From Candidatus Sumerlaeota bacterium (GTDB lineage: Bacteria; Sumerlaeota; Sumerlaeia; JAFGJS01): a stretch of 63,696 nt of DNA. A program made the position numbers and the translations under genes. Positions within the stretch are counted from its first letter, which is position 1. Each line of letters starts with the position of its first letter. The stretch is from assembly GCA_016928995.1 (NCBI GenBank), contig JAFGJS010000020.1, positions 1-63,696 of the forward strand. The letters run 5' to 3'. The notes under the pieces were generated by a model. It searched no databases and was not told where the DNA came from. It was given only the letters and a program-made list of their open reading frames with translations. Shown in pieces: positions 1-7,875 of the stretch.

Positions 1-408
1 ACGTCGTTTCTTCATCCTGAGAATCCATCCTTTCCGTGGTATGGATTCTCTCATTTCCCATGGTACAGATTAAAGGGGCAAGTACCAGATGAAAAGACGA
101 TGAAATATCATGAACCGATCGACGCTACTGGTCGCAAGTTAAAGCCTGGAGATATTGTAAGAATTATTGGCGTTCCTGATTTTTCAAGCGTGAGCGAAGA
201 GATTATGCAGGATCATCTTCAAGAAACACTTCCTATCTTTCAATATCTCGTTGGAAAATATAAAAAAATCGTCAAATTTAATGAAAAGGGATTGGCTGAA
301 ATTGAATTTCGAATCCGAAAAGGCCCTCATGCAGGCATGCATTGGATTTGGATTGAATCCTGTTTATTGAGAGCGCGTCGCAGTAAAAAGTCAGATCTCA
401 AATTCTAA
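1..408 (+). CDS. Unrecognised protein, 5'-partial at the window edge
   Basis: The first ATG is at 100, but the frame is open back to base 1 and the upstream residues (including PSFPWYGFSHFPWY) look coding, so the gene probably begins outside the window. The visible core has KLKPGDIVRIIGVPD, a beta-rich stretch like those in small KOW/SH3-type barrels. A helical part and a basic tail (RARRSKKSDLKF) follow. No catalytic motif is visible. Only a weak GAAAAG precedes the ATG at 100, so an internal start is less attractive than continuation from upstream. If the gene does start at 100, the product is 102 residues. Function unknown. Confidence 0.55.
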   Translation, partial: TSFLHPENPSFPWYGFSHFPWYRLKGQVPDEKTMKYHEPIDATGRKLKPGDIVRIIGVPDFSSVSEEIMQDHLQETLPIFQYLVGKYKKIVKFNEKGLAEIEFRIRKGPHAGMHWIWIESCLLRARRSKKSDLKF

Positions 409-418
409 AATCCATTCT

Positions 419-451
419 TTGCGTCTCTGCGTCTTTGCGTTAAAAAAATTT
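419..451. repeat. Degenerate 'tctgcgtctttgcg' intergenic repeat
   Basis: Short tandem-like tract with TCTGCGTCTTTGCG followed by an A/T run, directly after the first gene. It is the opposite-strand form of the ACAGAG-type repeats found in many gaps of this window (see 7731, 20228, 47120). Confidence 0.5.
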
Positions 452-469
452 GGTGTATAACCCAACAGC

Positions 470-640
470 ATGAATCCATCCACCTCATCCATCTTATCCG
501 GCTTGAATGACGAACAACGCGACGCCGCGCAGTGCACCGCGCAACACATCGCCATCGTCGCCGCCCTCAAAGAACTGCAACAACCAACTTCCCGAAAAAC
601 CAAATCCAAACCCAACGAAGAACAACTGGAACTGTTTTGA
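470..640 (+). pseudogene. 56-residue remnant resembling UvrD/PcrA helicase termini
   Basis: A 56-residue open frame starts at ATG 470 and ends at TGA 638-640. Residues 8-19, ILSGLNDEQRDA, closely resemble the start of UvrD/PcrA-type superfamily 1 helicases (LNxEQRxA), and the following HIAIVA is where the Walker A loop would come next in such enzymes. Instead the frame passes into KELQQPTSRKTKSKPNEEQLELF, a polar tail ending in EQLELF. The simplest reading is a helicase gene that lost its whole interior in frame, leaving both ends fused. A genuine small protein cannot be excluded. No clear ribosome binding site is present. An insertion sequence remnant lies 120 bp downstream, consistent with decay here. 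Confidence 0.4.
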
Positions 641-761
641 ATGGACATTATTTCAATGGTTAGCCAAAATTTCTCGCCCGAGAAATGCTCTATTTAGCAA
701 AAATGGTTCCATTCATCATACCCCTGACTGCAATTGCATCGCCAAATCAGCAGACTTAATT

Positions 762-874
762 TTCTTCTTCGCGCGACTCAAACAATACCGCGCCCTCGCC
801 GCCCGCTACGACCAACGCGCCGTTTTTTTCTCGGCGCCATTTACCGCGCAGCCTTCATCATATGGCTCAATTGA
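762..874 (+). pseudogene. IS5-type transposase C-terminal remnant, frameshifted
   Basis: The frame from 762 reads FFFARLKQYRALAARYDQRA, the conserved C-terminal block of IS5-family DDE transposases (N/FFxRLKxxRxxATRYDK). A homopolymer T tract near 825-833 then breaks the frame. In the next frame the expected ending follows at once, FLGAIYRAAFIIWLN, then TGA at 872-874. Only about 38 codons survive and no catalytic DDE block is present. This is the decayed 3' end of an insertion sequence. No terminal inverted repeat could be identified. Confidence 0.6.
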
Positions 875-972
875 CGGCACGCCCTGGGTCTGTTAGATAG
901 GAATGTGGGATGGCGACGGGGAGAACAAAAAAGCCGATCAGATAAATGGGATGGATGCCATGAAGGAAACTA

Positions 973-1593
973 TTATGATTGCGCCGAGATGGACGAGAGG
1001 ATCGGCGCGATTTTTTTTGCGGCGGTTGTCATGACAGTGTGCAGGTTTTGATGAAAGGTGTTTTCGGCGTTTGCGCCAGCGGGATCGGTGACGGCGCGGA
1101 GGGCGGCGAAGGAGATGCCGCGTTCGGCGCACCAGGCGGCGGCGTGATAGGTTTCCATGTCAACGAGCGGCGCATGCGTGGCGTGATAGAGTTGGCGCGC
1201 CACGCTTGAATCGATCACGCCGTCGTTGGTTGTGACGATGTTTTCGCGGGGCAAGTCCAGCGCGGCGCAAAGCGCGCCGGTCCATGCTTCGTCGCAGCGC
1301 GCAATGCGTTGCGGGTTGTTCCCGTCGATGGCGCGGTCGATGGCAAACAGGCGGCCGGGCGCATAGGGCGTTTCGGCGATCCAGCCGCATGAGCCGAAGA
1401 GCACGATTTTTTGCGGGGCGAGGCGCTGGACCCATGCGTTCAGGTTGCGCAGGGTTTGATCGCGGCCGACGCCCAGCCGCTCGACGCGGATCGCTTGCGG
1501 CGGCGCGTCGAGGCGTTCGAGTTCGCGGCGCAGCGGATCACGTTCCGCGCGCAGCGGCGCGACAATGAGCAGCGTCGTTTGTGCGGCAGCCAC
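973..1593 (-). CDS. MTAN/futalosine-hydrolase-like nucleosidase
   Basis: Nucleoside phosphorylase/hydrolase superfamily protein, expected to cleave the N-glycosidic bond of a purine-type nucleoside in the cytoplasm. Visible signatures are TLLIVAPLRAER at the N-terminus (the family usually begins with a strand and a conserved Glu), VLFGSCGWI in the phosphate/ribose-side loop, and VDMETYHAAAWCAERGI, the VxMExxAxA motif that holds the ribose. RAVTDPAG matches the usual R-x-V-S/T-D motif with the catalytic Asp. The open frame reaches an ATG at 1647, but 110 bp would then overlap the upstream gene. A GTG at 1593 gives a normal N-terminus and a 207-codon gene, so I prefer it. Substrate (methylthioadenosine, adenosylhomocysteine, futalosine or another) cannot be told. 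It overlaps, and probably is co-transcribed with, the radical SAM gene upstream. Confidence 0.75.
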   Translation of the reverse strand: MAAAQTTLLIVAPLRAERDPLRRELERLDAPPQAIRVERLGVGRDQTLRNLNAWVQRLAPQKIVLFGSCGWIAETPYAPGRLFAIDRAIDGNNPQRIARCDEAWTGALCAALDLPRENIVTTNDGVIDSSVARQLYHATHAPLVDMETYHAAAWCAERGISFAALRAVTDPAGANAENTFHQNLHTVMTTAAKKIAPILSSISAQS

Positions 1594-2728
1594 AGCTGAT
1601 CCCCAATCTGGCGTCAAGCGCTTCGTTGTTTTCCGGCGGATCATCATACACCAGCCGCCAGACTTCCTGTGATTCCATGCAAAGATAATGCGTCAGATTG
1701 GGCGAGACCTCGCGCAGAAATCCGATGATCGTGCGGTACAGCTCGACGCGGAGGGGGAGGAAGTAGCGCATCTTGCCGTCGAAGCCGGGAACGAATTCGC
1801 CGGTGATGATGGTGCTGCCGGGGAAGCGTTCGCGAATAGTCCGCTTCATCGAGCGGGGGTAGCGGAAGGCGCCGAGGCTGATCCAGGCGATGTGTTTTTC
1901 CGGGTCGATGCGGCTGAAGATTTGCTGGATCACGGCGCGGTAGTTTTCCCGCCAGCCGTCGTGCCAGATCAGCGGATCGAAGTGAAAGGCGAGCTGGAAG
2001 CCCTTGGCTTGCAGCTTGGCCGCGGCGTCGATGCGTTCCTGCAGCGTGGCGGTTTTAAGCTCCTCGCGGCGGGCGATCTCCGGAGCGTTCATGGAGAAGC
2101 CGACGATGGTGTTGGGCGGCGGATCGTCCATGGCGAGGAGATGTTCGACGTGATTCGTTTTGGTTTTGAACTCGATCACGCATTGCTTGAGCGTGCGGAA
2201 TGCCTCGGCGAGATACGCTGATACGCCGGTGAGCGGATCGAGGGCGAGGCTGTCGGTGAGCTCGCCGGTGCCGATGCGATAAGGTTGATCGGGATTCGCC
2301 GAGGCGAGCTCGCGGAGCTCCTGCATCAGGTCTTCGATGTTGGCGTATTGCACGAGCAGCGGATTGTTGAGATAGGCTTGCAGGATGCAATAGGTGCATT
2401 CAAGGTTGCAGTTTTGGGCGATGTTGATGATCTGGTAGTTGCAGCAGGTGGCGGACTCCACGATGCCCTGGCATGGTTTGATGAAGCGCGCAGGCCAGCG
2501 CGTGAGCAGCAGGTGACGCTTGCCTTCGGTGAGCGGATCGGGGCCGGCGTTGATCCTGTCGATCACGGCTTGCGGATCGTCGATTTCCTCGATGGGGCCG
2601 TGTTTCCAGCGTTGGATGATGTGCTGCGCAAGGCCGTAAGGCCTGGCGGCTTTATGCACGAGCAGCGTTCTGGGCCAAATCCGCGGGTTGGGCAGTTCGT
2701 CTGGCGTTGATTTAGGGGCGCTGCACAT
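1538..2728 (-). CDS. splB: Spore photoproduct lyase-like radical SAM protein
   Basis: Radical S-adenosylmethionine enzyme of the spore photoproduct lyase family. Cys107, Cys111 and Cys114 (CNLECTYC) form the CxxxCxxC site for the 4Fe-4S cluster. Downstream motifs typical of the family are YRIGTGELTDSLALD, FKTKTNHV, VVGFSMNAPE-like IVGFSMNAPE, and the C-terminal LCMESQEVW. In spore formers the enzyme reverses thymine dimers. Outside them, homologues are common and their substrate is unsettled. The last 25 or so residues, after EALDARLG, run through the start of the next gene and look unlike the family, so a frameshift or lost stop near the end is possible. Length (396) is slightly above the usual 340-360. 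Confidence 0.8.
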   Translation of the reverse strand: MCSAPKSTPDELPNPRIWPRTLLVHKAARPYGLAQHIIQRWKHGPIEEIDDPQAVIDRINAGPDPLTEGKRHLLLTRWPARFIKPCQGIVESATCCNYQIINIAQNCNLECTYCILQAYLNNPLLVQYANIEDLMQELRELASANPDQPYRIGTGELTDSLALDPLTGVSAYLAEAFRTLKQCVIEFKTKTNHVEHLLAMDDPPPNTIVGFSMNAPEIARREELKTATLQERIDAAAKLQAKGFQLAFHFDPLIWHDGWRENYRAVIQQIFSRIDPEKHIAWISLGAFRYPRSMKRTIRERFPGSTIITGEFVPGFDGKMRYFLPLRVELYRTIIGFLREVSPNLTHYLCMESQEVWRLVYDDPPENNEALDARLGISCGCRTNDAAHCRAAARGT

Positions 2729-3028
2729 CGGTTTTCAACTTTTTGGCATCGGGCGCTGGTCTTGAGTTAAGAATGGTTTTTTTTAGTTCATGGCTGGAGC
2801 TGGGTCAACTTGATTCCAGCGGGATGGAGAAGTCGGGGCTGTATGAGATTCACACGATGGTTTCGTTTTGACATGACCTTGCGGTTGTGGTTTGTTTGCT
2901 TCCGCTGATTCAGTTTGAGATGAAGATGGGATGCTGACTCGTTCTTTTTTTTTATTCAGGGATGCTTTTTTGAGGTTCGTGAAATTTGATTCGGTGCTGT
3001 TCAATAATTTTTTCGCAGGAAAGGATCG
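2729..3028. other. Intergenic stretch, no gene supported
   Basis: About 300 bp between divergent genes. Low-complexity, T-rich on the plus strand; a 73-residue minus-strand frame is rich in S, T, K and P and has no recognisable feature or ribosome binding site. Presumably holds the promoters of the two flanking genes, but no clear -35/-10 pair was picked out. Confidence 0.4.
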
Positions 3029-3031
3029 TTG

Positions 3032-3530
3032 ATGAGTACTTTTCAGATTTTGACGCTTTTACTTGGCGCCGCGACATTGATCGCATTGTGGATTCAGTTG
3101 TTTATGATCGATAAGACGTTCAAGGCGGATCATGAGCAAAGGCGAAAGCAGTCGACAGTCGAATATGTGAATCGGGTTCGAGCGATCTATCGACCGATTT
3201 CGGATAAAATCGTGGCGAAATTCGGCGAGCATCGCGTGATCAATGTTGAAGAATTCGGCGAAGATGATCTTGTCCATATCAAGGAGTTTTTGTCGAATGT
3301 GGAGCATCTTTCGGCAGGGGTGAATATCGGGATTTTCGATCTGATGATCATTGGGCGGATGTCGGGGAGTTATTTTTTTGAATATGCGGGAAAAATTCGG
3401 ACCGTACATTAAACATGTTCGGAATTTGAAGGGCAATTCACGACTGTATCTTGAGTTTGAAATCATGTGCCGGGACTTGGAGAAATTACGGGAAAAACAG
3501 GATCATCGGGGTGACGTGATGCACTCGTGA
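3032..3530 (+). pseudogene. DUF4760-like membrane-anchored protein, frameshifted
   Basis: Starts at ATG 3032 after GGAAAGGATC. The first 30 residues are a single membrane segment (FQILTLLLGAATLIALWIQLFM), then a soluble helical domain with FLSNVEHLSAGVNIGIFDLMI and GRMSGSYF, resembling DUF4760 proteins. The open frame ends early at 3412. Removing one T from the seven-T run near 3373-3379 restores the frame and gives NMREKFGPYIKHVRN and then YLEFEIMCRDLEKL, ending at TGA 3528-3530. That is exactly the helical ending expected for the family. It is therefore a complete gene with a single-base frameshift, either a real mutation or a homopolymer sequencing error. Function unknown. Confidence 0.65.
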
Positions 3531-3563
3531 GTAAGAGCGAAGCAAGCACGAAGGGAGAGGTGA

Positions 3564-3737
3564 TGTTTGCGGCATTGGAGAAAAATCAACGCACGCTCCG
3601 AGCCTTTTGAATTTTACACGGCAAGCGCGCTTTGGACGGATAAACATACTTCGAAACAAATACTTGCGTTTTACTTGAATGAGGAGATCAAGGTATCATC
3701 GCGCAATTGGGCTTTTATCGATCGTTTTGTGGATTAA
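3564..3737 (+). pseudogene. Truncated N-terminus of a SAM-dependent methyltransferase
   Basis: A 57-residue frame from ATG 3564 reads FEFYTASALWTDKHTSKQ, ILAFYLNEEIKVSSRNWAF and IDRFVD, then stops. This resembles the N-terminal cap of small class I SAM-dependent methyltransferases (LWxDxHISKQMLxxHLN...ASR...FIxxSVxWI). The stop falls just before the position of the Trp that precedes the Rossmann fold, and no SAM-binding GxGxG follows. The space is instead occupied by the small membrane protein gene on the other strand. It is read as a stub left after deletion. Confidence rests on sequence memory only. Confidence 0.45.
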
Positions 3738-3774
3738 TACATGCAGATATACTGCTGTCGCCCAGCTGCAAGGC

Positions 3775-3945
3775 TCATGGGATCAAGGGAAAGTCGAATG
3801 GGAAAATGCCGAGAAATGCGTTCAGGCATCCAATGGCGAGATACATGCCGATAGCGAACACGGCCCATCCAAATCCTCCACCGGAGCGTCCTCCGCCAAC
3901 GGCCATGATGATTCCGGCGAACATAAGAACGACATAAAACAGCAT
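3775..3945 (-). CDS. Small two-helix membrane protein
   Basis: Minus-strand gene of 56 residues, starting at ATG 3945 and ending at 3775. A good ribosome binding site (AAAGGAA) lies 7-8 bases upstream of the ATG. The sequence has a hydrophobic helix (MLFYVVLMFAGIIMAVGG), a Gly-rich loop (GGRSGGGFG), a second hydrophobic helix (WAVFAIGMYLAIGCLNAFLG) and a short tail ending DFPLIP. No family is recognised. The Gly-rich turn between two membrane segments, together with the ribosome binding site, argues for a real gene. The overlapping plus-strand frames are likely shadows. Confidence 0.6.
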   Translation of the reverse strand: MLFYVVLMFAGIIMAVGGGRSGGGFGWAVFAIGMYLAIGCLNAFLGIFPFDFPLIP

Positions 3946-4039
3946 TATTTGGGTTCCTTTTTTTTAAGAATTTTGATGATCTATCGTCCAAAAAATAACG
4001 TCAACATAATTTGTTGTTTTTGTTGTTTTTTGTTTTCAT

Positions 4040-4200
4040 ATGGATTTATTGTGGTTCTCGAAAATTTTGTCCGCATAAGCAGAAACGGCAAGTTCTCGAC
4101 GCCCGCTGAAGCGGGCAAGCCGGGTATGCGGCGCCATTTTGCCTCCGAATGAATTCGGGGTCTAACTTGTATCACGCCGGCAGAAGCCGGCAATTGTCGG
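4040..4200. repeat. Repeat-rich gap with two short hairpins
   Basis: Begins with GTGGTTCTCGAAAATTTTG, matching the left end of the 47183 element. It also contains the palindromes GCCCGCTGAAGCGGGC and GCCGGCAGAAGCCGGC. No coding potential is supported; the gap 3946-4256 also carries the promoter region of the esterase gene. Confidence 0.5.
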
Positions 4201-4256
4201 CCGAATTAACGTGGTGCGTAATAGCAGTGATTCCATCGAAAGGTGAGATGTTCAAA

Positions 4257-5033
4257 ATGGGATTGAAGACGATCAGAGGGGCGCTGGAATCGGGGACGAC
4301 GGGGCCTGCGCCGGAAATTGTTTGCTGGCCTGCGCAGGGGGAACCGAGCGGGATTGGGATCATTATTTTTCCAGGCGGGGGTTATGGCGGTCTGGCGGAG
4401 CATGAGGGGGCGGGATATGCGCGGCGTCTCAGCAGCGCGGGCATCGCCTGCTTTGTGGTGGAGTACCGGCTGGGTCCGCAGGGATTCCGGCATCCGGCGA
4501 TGCTGGAGGATGCGCTTGCGGCGATCAGCGCCGTGCGAAGCCGGGCCGCGGAATTCGGCGTGAATCCGGACCAGCTGGGCGTGATGGGGTCGTCGGCGGG
4601 CGGGCATTTGGCGGCGCATGCAATGACGGCGTGGCGGCAGTATGAGAGCGCGGTGCCGCTACGGCCGGATTTCGGCATACTGTGTTATCCGGTGATCACT
4701 TCGCAGGAGCGGTTCACGCATGCGGGATCGATCATCAATCTTGTCGGAGAGAATGCCGCCCCGGAGCTGCTTGAAGCGGTGTCATGCGAGAGGCATGTTT
4801 CGGCGGAGACGCCGCCGTGCTTTCTATGGCATACGGGCGAGGATGTCGATGTTCCGCTGGAGAACAGCCTGTTGTATGCATCGGCGCTGCGGGAGCGTGG
4901 CGTGCCGTTCGAGCTGCATCTTTATCACCAGGGGCGGCATGGATTGGGGCTTGAAACGTCGTTCGATTGGGCTGCGGAGTGTTTACGGTGGCTCGAGCAG
5001 ACGATGCAGCCGCGAGTTCCGTTGCGGCGCTGA
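4257..5033 (+). CDS. Alpha/beta-hydrolase, acetyl-esterase (BD-FAE-like)
   Basis: Serine hydrolase of the esterase/lipase (HSL or BD-FAE) type, expected to act on short acyl esters such as acetylated sugars. The oxyanion loop is FPGGGYGGLA in place of HGGG. The nucleophile elbow is GSSAGGHLA (GxSxG). The acid is in TGEDVDVPLENS, and the base is His in QGRHGLGL near the C-terminus. I chose the ATG at 4257, which has GGTGAG 9 bases upstream; an ATG at 4248 sits too close to that site, and the open frame extends to 4149 without support. There is no signal peptide from this start, so it is probably cytoplasmic. Length 258 residues is normal for the family. Confidence 0.8.
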   Translation: MGLKTIRGALESGTTGPAPEIVCWPAQGEPSGIGIIIFPGGGYGGLAEHEGAGYARRLSSAGIACFVVEYRLGPQGFRHPAMLEDALAAISAVRSRAAEFGVNPDQLGVMGSSAGGHLAAHAMTAWRQYESAVPLRPDFGILCYPVITSQERFTHAGSIINLVGENAAPELLEAVSCERHVSAETPPCFLWHTGEDVDVPLENSLLYASALRERGVPFELHLYHQGRHGLGLETSFDWAAECLRWLEQTMQPRVPLRR

Positions 5034-5044
5034 AAGCTGAATTG

Positions 5045-5084
5045 CTCACCACAGTGAGCACAGAGCGACACAGAGAACGAATTT
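5045..5084. repeat. ACAGAG-type intergenic repeat
   Basis: Tract with CACCACAGTGAGCACAGAG and CGACACAGAGAACG just after the esterase stop. Same family as 7731, 20228, 31918, 43653, 45374 and 47120. Confidence 0.55.
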
Positions 5085-5187
5085 TATGCAAAGATTAAAT
5101 GAACATTTCGAATCAAGGGGTGTCTACTGAAGATATGCTCGAGTGGTAGAAGGCCGAATGAATCTTCCATCCAAGGAGGGCCGAGTC

Positions 5188-6858
5188 ATGTTTGATCGTA
5201 AAAGAAGCAAACTTTCGGGGAAAGTGTCCAAGGGATTGGAAATTGTTATCATCCTTTTGATGGTGGCGATATTCGCCGTAGCGCTTTTTTCGCTTTTTGG
5301 ACATCAGCTGCAACATACCTCAGCAAGCATCATCAATAAGCTCGGCGGCCAGGAAATGATTCATTCGCCAGTAATGTATTGTATTGTATCAGAGCCCGAG
5401 CTGATTCCTCCGCCGATGAATACGGAAGAATATGATCACGTTGAGGAAAATCCGTTCTTGCCCGTCGCTCAGAATCCACTTTCCACTTTTTCCATCGATG
5501 TGGACACGGCTTCCTATGCCAATGTGCGGCGCATGATCAAGGAGGGTCAATTCCCGCCAGCCGGAGCGGTGCGGATCGAGGAATGCGTGAATTACTTCAA
5601 CTATGATTATGCTCCGCCGGAAGATGAGCATCCTTTTGCGGTTCATGCCGACCTGGCGCGCTGTCCCTGGGCGCGGGAACATCGCCTGGCGCGCATCGCG
5701 CTGAAGGGCGTTGAGGTCCAGAAAGATGAATTGCCGGACAGCAATCTCGTCTTTCTGCTCGATGTTTCGGGTTCGATGGATGAGGTGAACAAACTGGGAT
5801 TGTTGAAGCGCGCCTTTTCCGCATTGACGCAGAATCTTGGGCCTCGCGACCGTGTGGCGATTGTTGTGTATGCGGGTTCATCCGGAGTTGTGCTGAGTTC
5901 CACAACATGCACGGAGAACAACAAGCCTGAAATCCTCGCCGCGCTGGACCGGCTGCAAGCGGGAGGATCGACGCATGGCAGCGCCGGGATTCAATTGGCG
6001 TATCAGGTGGCTGAGCAAAACTTCATCGAGGGCGGCAACAATCGCGTGATCCTGGCGACGGACGGCGATTTCAACGTGGGCGTCTCCAACCAGTCCGATT
6101 TGGTCAGTTTGATCCAGCAAAAAGCGAAGAAGAACGTGTTTCTTTCGGTGATGGGATTCGGCATGGGCAATTATAAAGATTCGACCATGGAGAAGCTGGC
6201 GGACAAGGGCAACGGCAATTACGCCTATATTGACAGCATGATGGAGGCGCGCAAGGTGCTGATCGATGAAATGGCGGGCACTTTGCTGACAATCGCCAAG
6301 GACGTCAAAATCCAGGTCGAATTCAATCCGGTCAAGGTCGCCGCGTATCGCCTGATCGGATATGAAAACCGGATGTTGCGGACGGAGGACTTCGCTGATG
6401 ACAAGAAGGATGCAGGCGAGATCGGCGCCGGCCATACCGTCACTGCGTTTTATGAGCTGGTTCCAGCCGGAAGCGCAATCCCGGGAGTGGCTGCGCCAAG
6501 CGAGCTTAAATATCAGAAAACGGCGGAACCCTCCGAGGCGGCGATGGGCGATGAGCTGCTGACGGTCAAGCTGCGATACAAGGCGCCGGATTCGGATCAA
6601 AGCACGTTGCTGGAGCTTCCCGTGATGGACCAGGATCGAACGTGGGAATCGGCGGATGAGGATTTTCAATTCGCCGCCGCGGTGGCGGGCTGGGGCATGC
6701 TGCTACGTGATTCTCAATACAAAGGCGAGCTGAGCTGGGCTTTGGTCGAGGAGCTCGCTTTGGGCGGCAAGGGCGACGATAAAAACGGCTATCGAGGCGA
6801 GTTTCTTCAGCTGGTCAAGGCTTCGGCGCTGCTTGAGCGTCCGCGGGTTGAAAATTGA
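5188..6858 (+). CDS. yfbK: YfbK-type von Willebrand factor A protein
   Basis: Membrane-anchored protein with a von Willebrand type A domain. AAGGAGG lies 8 bases before ATG 5188, so this start is preferred over an upstream in-frame start at 5143. Residues 18-37 form one membrane helix (IVIILLMVAIFAVALFSLFG). Next come the VWF_N-like domain of YfbK proteins (NPLSTFSIDVDTASYANVRR, then VRIEECVNYFNY), the vWA domain with an intact metal site (LLDVSGSMDE, later a conserved Thr and ATDGDFNVG), and the C-terminal DUF3520-like part with AYRLIGYENRML and FADDKKDAGEIGAGH. The length fits the family. Function is not established; adhesion or envelope complex assembly is usually supposed. It stands alone here, without a sigma factor or anti-sigma neighbour. 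Confidence 0.85.
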   Translation: MFDRKRSKLSGKVSKGLEIVIILLMVAIFAVALFSLFGHQLQHTSASIINKLGGQEMIHSPVMYCIVSEPELIPPPMNTEEYDHVEENPFLPVAQNPLSTFSIDVDTASYANVRRMIKEGQFPPAGAVRIEECVNYFNYDYAPPEDEHPFAVHADLARCPWAREHRLARIALKGVEVQKDELPDSNLVFLLDVSGSMDEVNKLGLLKRAFSALTQNLGPRDRVAIVVYAGSSGVVLSSTTCTENNKPEILAALDRLQAGGSTHGSAGIQLAYQVAEQNFIEGGNNRVILATDGDFNVGVSNQSDLVSLIQQKAKKNVFLSVMGFGMGNYKDSTMEKLADKGNGNYAYIDSMMEARKVLIDEMAGTLLTIAKDVKIQVEFNPVKVAAYRLIGYENRMLRTEDFADDKKDAGEIGAGHTVTAFYELVPAGSAIPGVAAPSELKYQKTAEPSEAAMGDELLTVKLRYKAPDSDQSTLLELPVMDQDRTWESADEDFQFAAAVAGWGMLLRDSQYKGELSWALVEELALGGKGDDKNGYRGEFLQLVKASALLERPRVEN

Positions 6859-6996
6859 TTTGTTGAAACAGACACGCTTGCTGTGATACGAAGTTATCGA
6901 TCCTTGTTTTTTTTCGCTTCGTAAAATCGGCCCTCTGTGTTTTCATAATTTATTGAAGTCTAGTTTCGCGATGCGCCAGCGAAGGAGTTCAACACT

Positions 6997-7701
6997 ATGG
7001 AGTCATTGCAGATCTTAATCACCGGAGCGAATCGCGGGCTGGGGCTTGAGCTTGCGGCTGAATTTTTGCGCAGGGGCCATCGGGTCTGCGCGATCAACCG
7101 GAACACCAGCGATGCCTGGAGCGCGCTGGAAAAGCAATATTCTCAAAAAAGTTATCAAGCTCCGGGCGATGTGGCCGATGAAGATAGTATCGAAAAAGCA
7201 TTGCATTGTATTGCGGTGAAATTCGGACATCTTGATTTGATTATCAACAATGCCGGCGTGCATTGGGAGCAGACGAATCCGTTGATCGAAGACGCCGATC
7301 TATCGGTATATGCGAAGACGTATGAAGTCAATTCCGTGGGGCCGCTACGAGTCGTCAAGCATTCGCTGCCACTTTTACGCCAAGGCCGTCTGAAACTCAT
7401 CGCCAATATTTCTTCCGAATCCGGTTCTATCGGATCATCGCGCCGCCGAAGCGAGTATTCGTATTGCATGTCCAAAGCGGCGCTTAATATGGCTTGCAAG
7501 ATCCTGCAAAACTCACTGAAGGACGAAGGTATCAAGGTGCTGGCGGTTCATCCGGGCTGGTTTCGCTCGGATATGGGCGGACCGGCGGCGCCGATCTCAA
7601 CGGCGGAGTCAGCCCGCGCAGTGGCCGAGCTCTTGCTGAAGCCTGTCGATCTGGACGGTCCGATCTATGTCGATCTGCATGGCGACGAGATGGAATGGTG
7701 A
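6997..7701 (+). CDS. Short-chain dehydrogenase/reductase
   Basis: Classical SDR with NAD(P)-binding TGANRGLG near the N-terminus, the NNAG motif in IINNAGVHW, a Ser in ANISSESGS and the catalytic YxxxK as YSYCMSKAALN. It then has VLAVHPGWFRSDMGG, typical of the C-terminal loop of C-factor/sniffer-like carbonyl reductases. The Arg and Asn after the second strand (INRNTS) hint at NADP(H). The ribosome binding site AAGGAG precedes ATG 6997. Length 234 is standard. Substrate unknown; it shows no operon link to either neighbour. Confidence 0.88.
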   Translation: MESLQILITGANRGLGLELAAEFLRRGHRVCAINRNTSDAWSALEKQYSQKSYQAPGDVADEDSIEKALHCIAVKFGHLDLIINNAGVHWEQTNPLIEDADLSVYAKTYEVNSVGPLRVVKHSLPLLRQGRLKLIANISSESGSIGSSRRRSEYSYCMSKAALNMACKILQNSLKDEGIKVLAVHPGWFRSDMGGPAAPISTAESARAVAELLLKPVDLDGPIYVDLHGDEMEW

Positions 7702-7730
7702 CATTAAAGCTCAAAGGCATGCATTAATGA

Positions 7731-7757
7731 TGCACCACAGAGAGCACAGAGAACGAT
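7731..7757. repeat. ACAGAG-type intergenic repeat
   Basis: CACCACAGAGAGCACAGAG tract 30 bases after the SDR stop. It is followed by a stretch (CAATCTCTGTTTGCTCC) related to the repeats at 16638 and 32210. Confidence 0.55.
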
Positions 7758-7875
7758 TATTTTTTGAATATCAATGAGCTCAATCTCTGTTTGCTCCGCG
7801 GCTCTGCGCGAGATAACGAAGTTGAAAAAGTTCCATTAAGATAAAATTGTTTAGGAAAGCGAAGGCGATATTTTT

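Noticed and set aside
2783-3004. 73-codon minus-strand frame
   Set aside because: Low-complexity S/T/K/P-rich sequence with no recognisable feature; probably chance in a T-rich gap.
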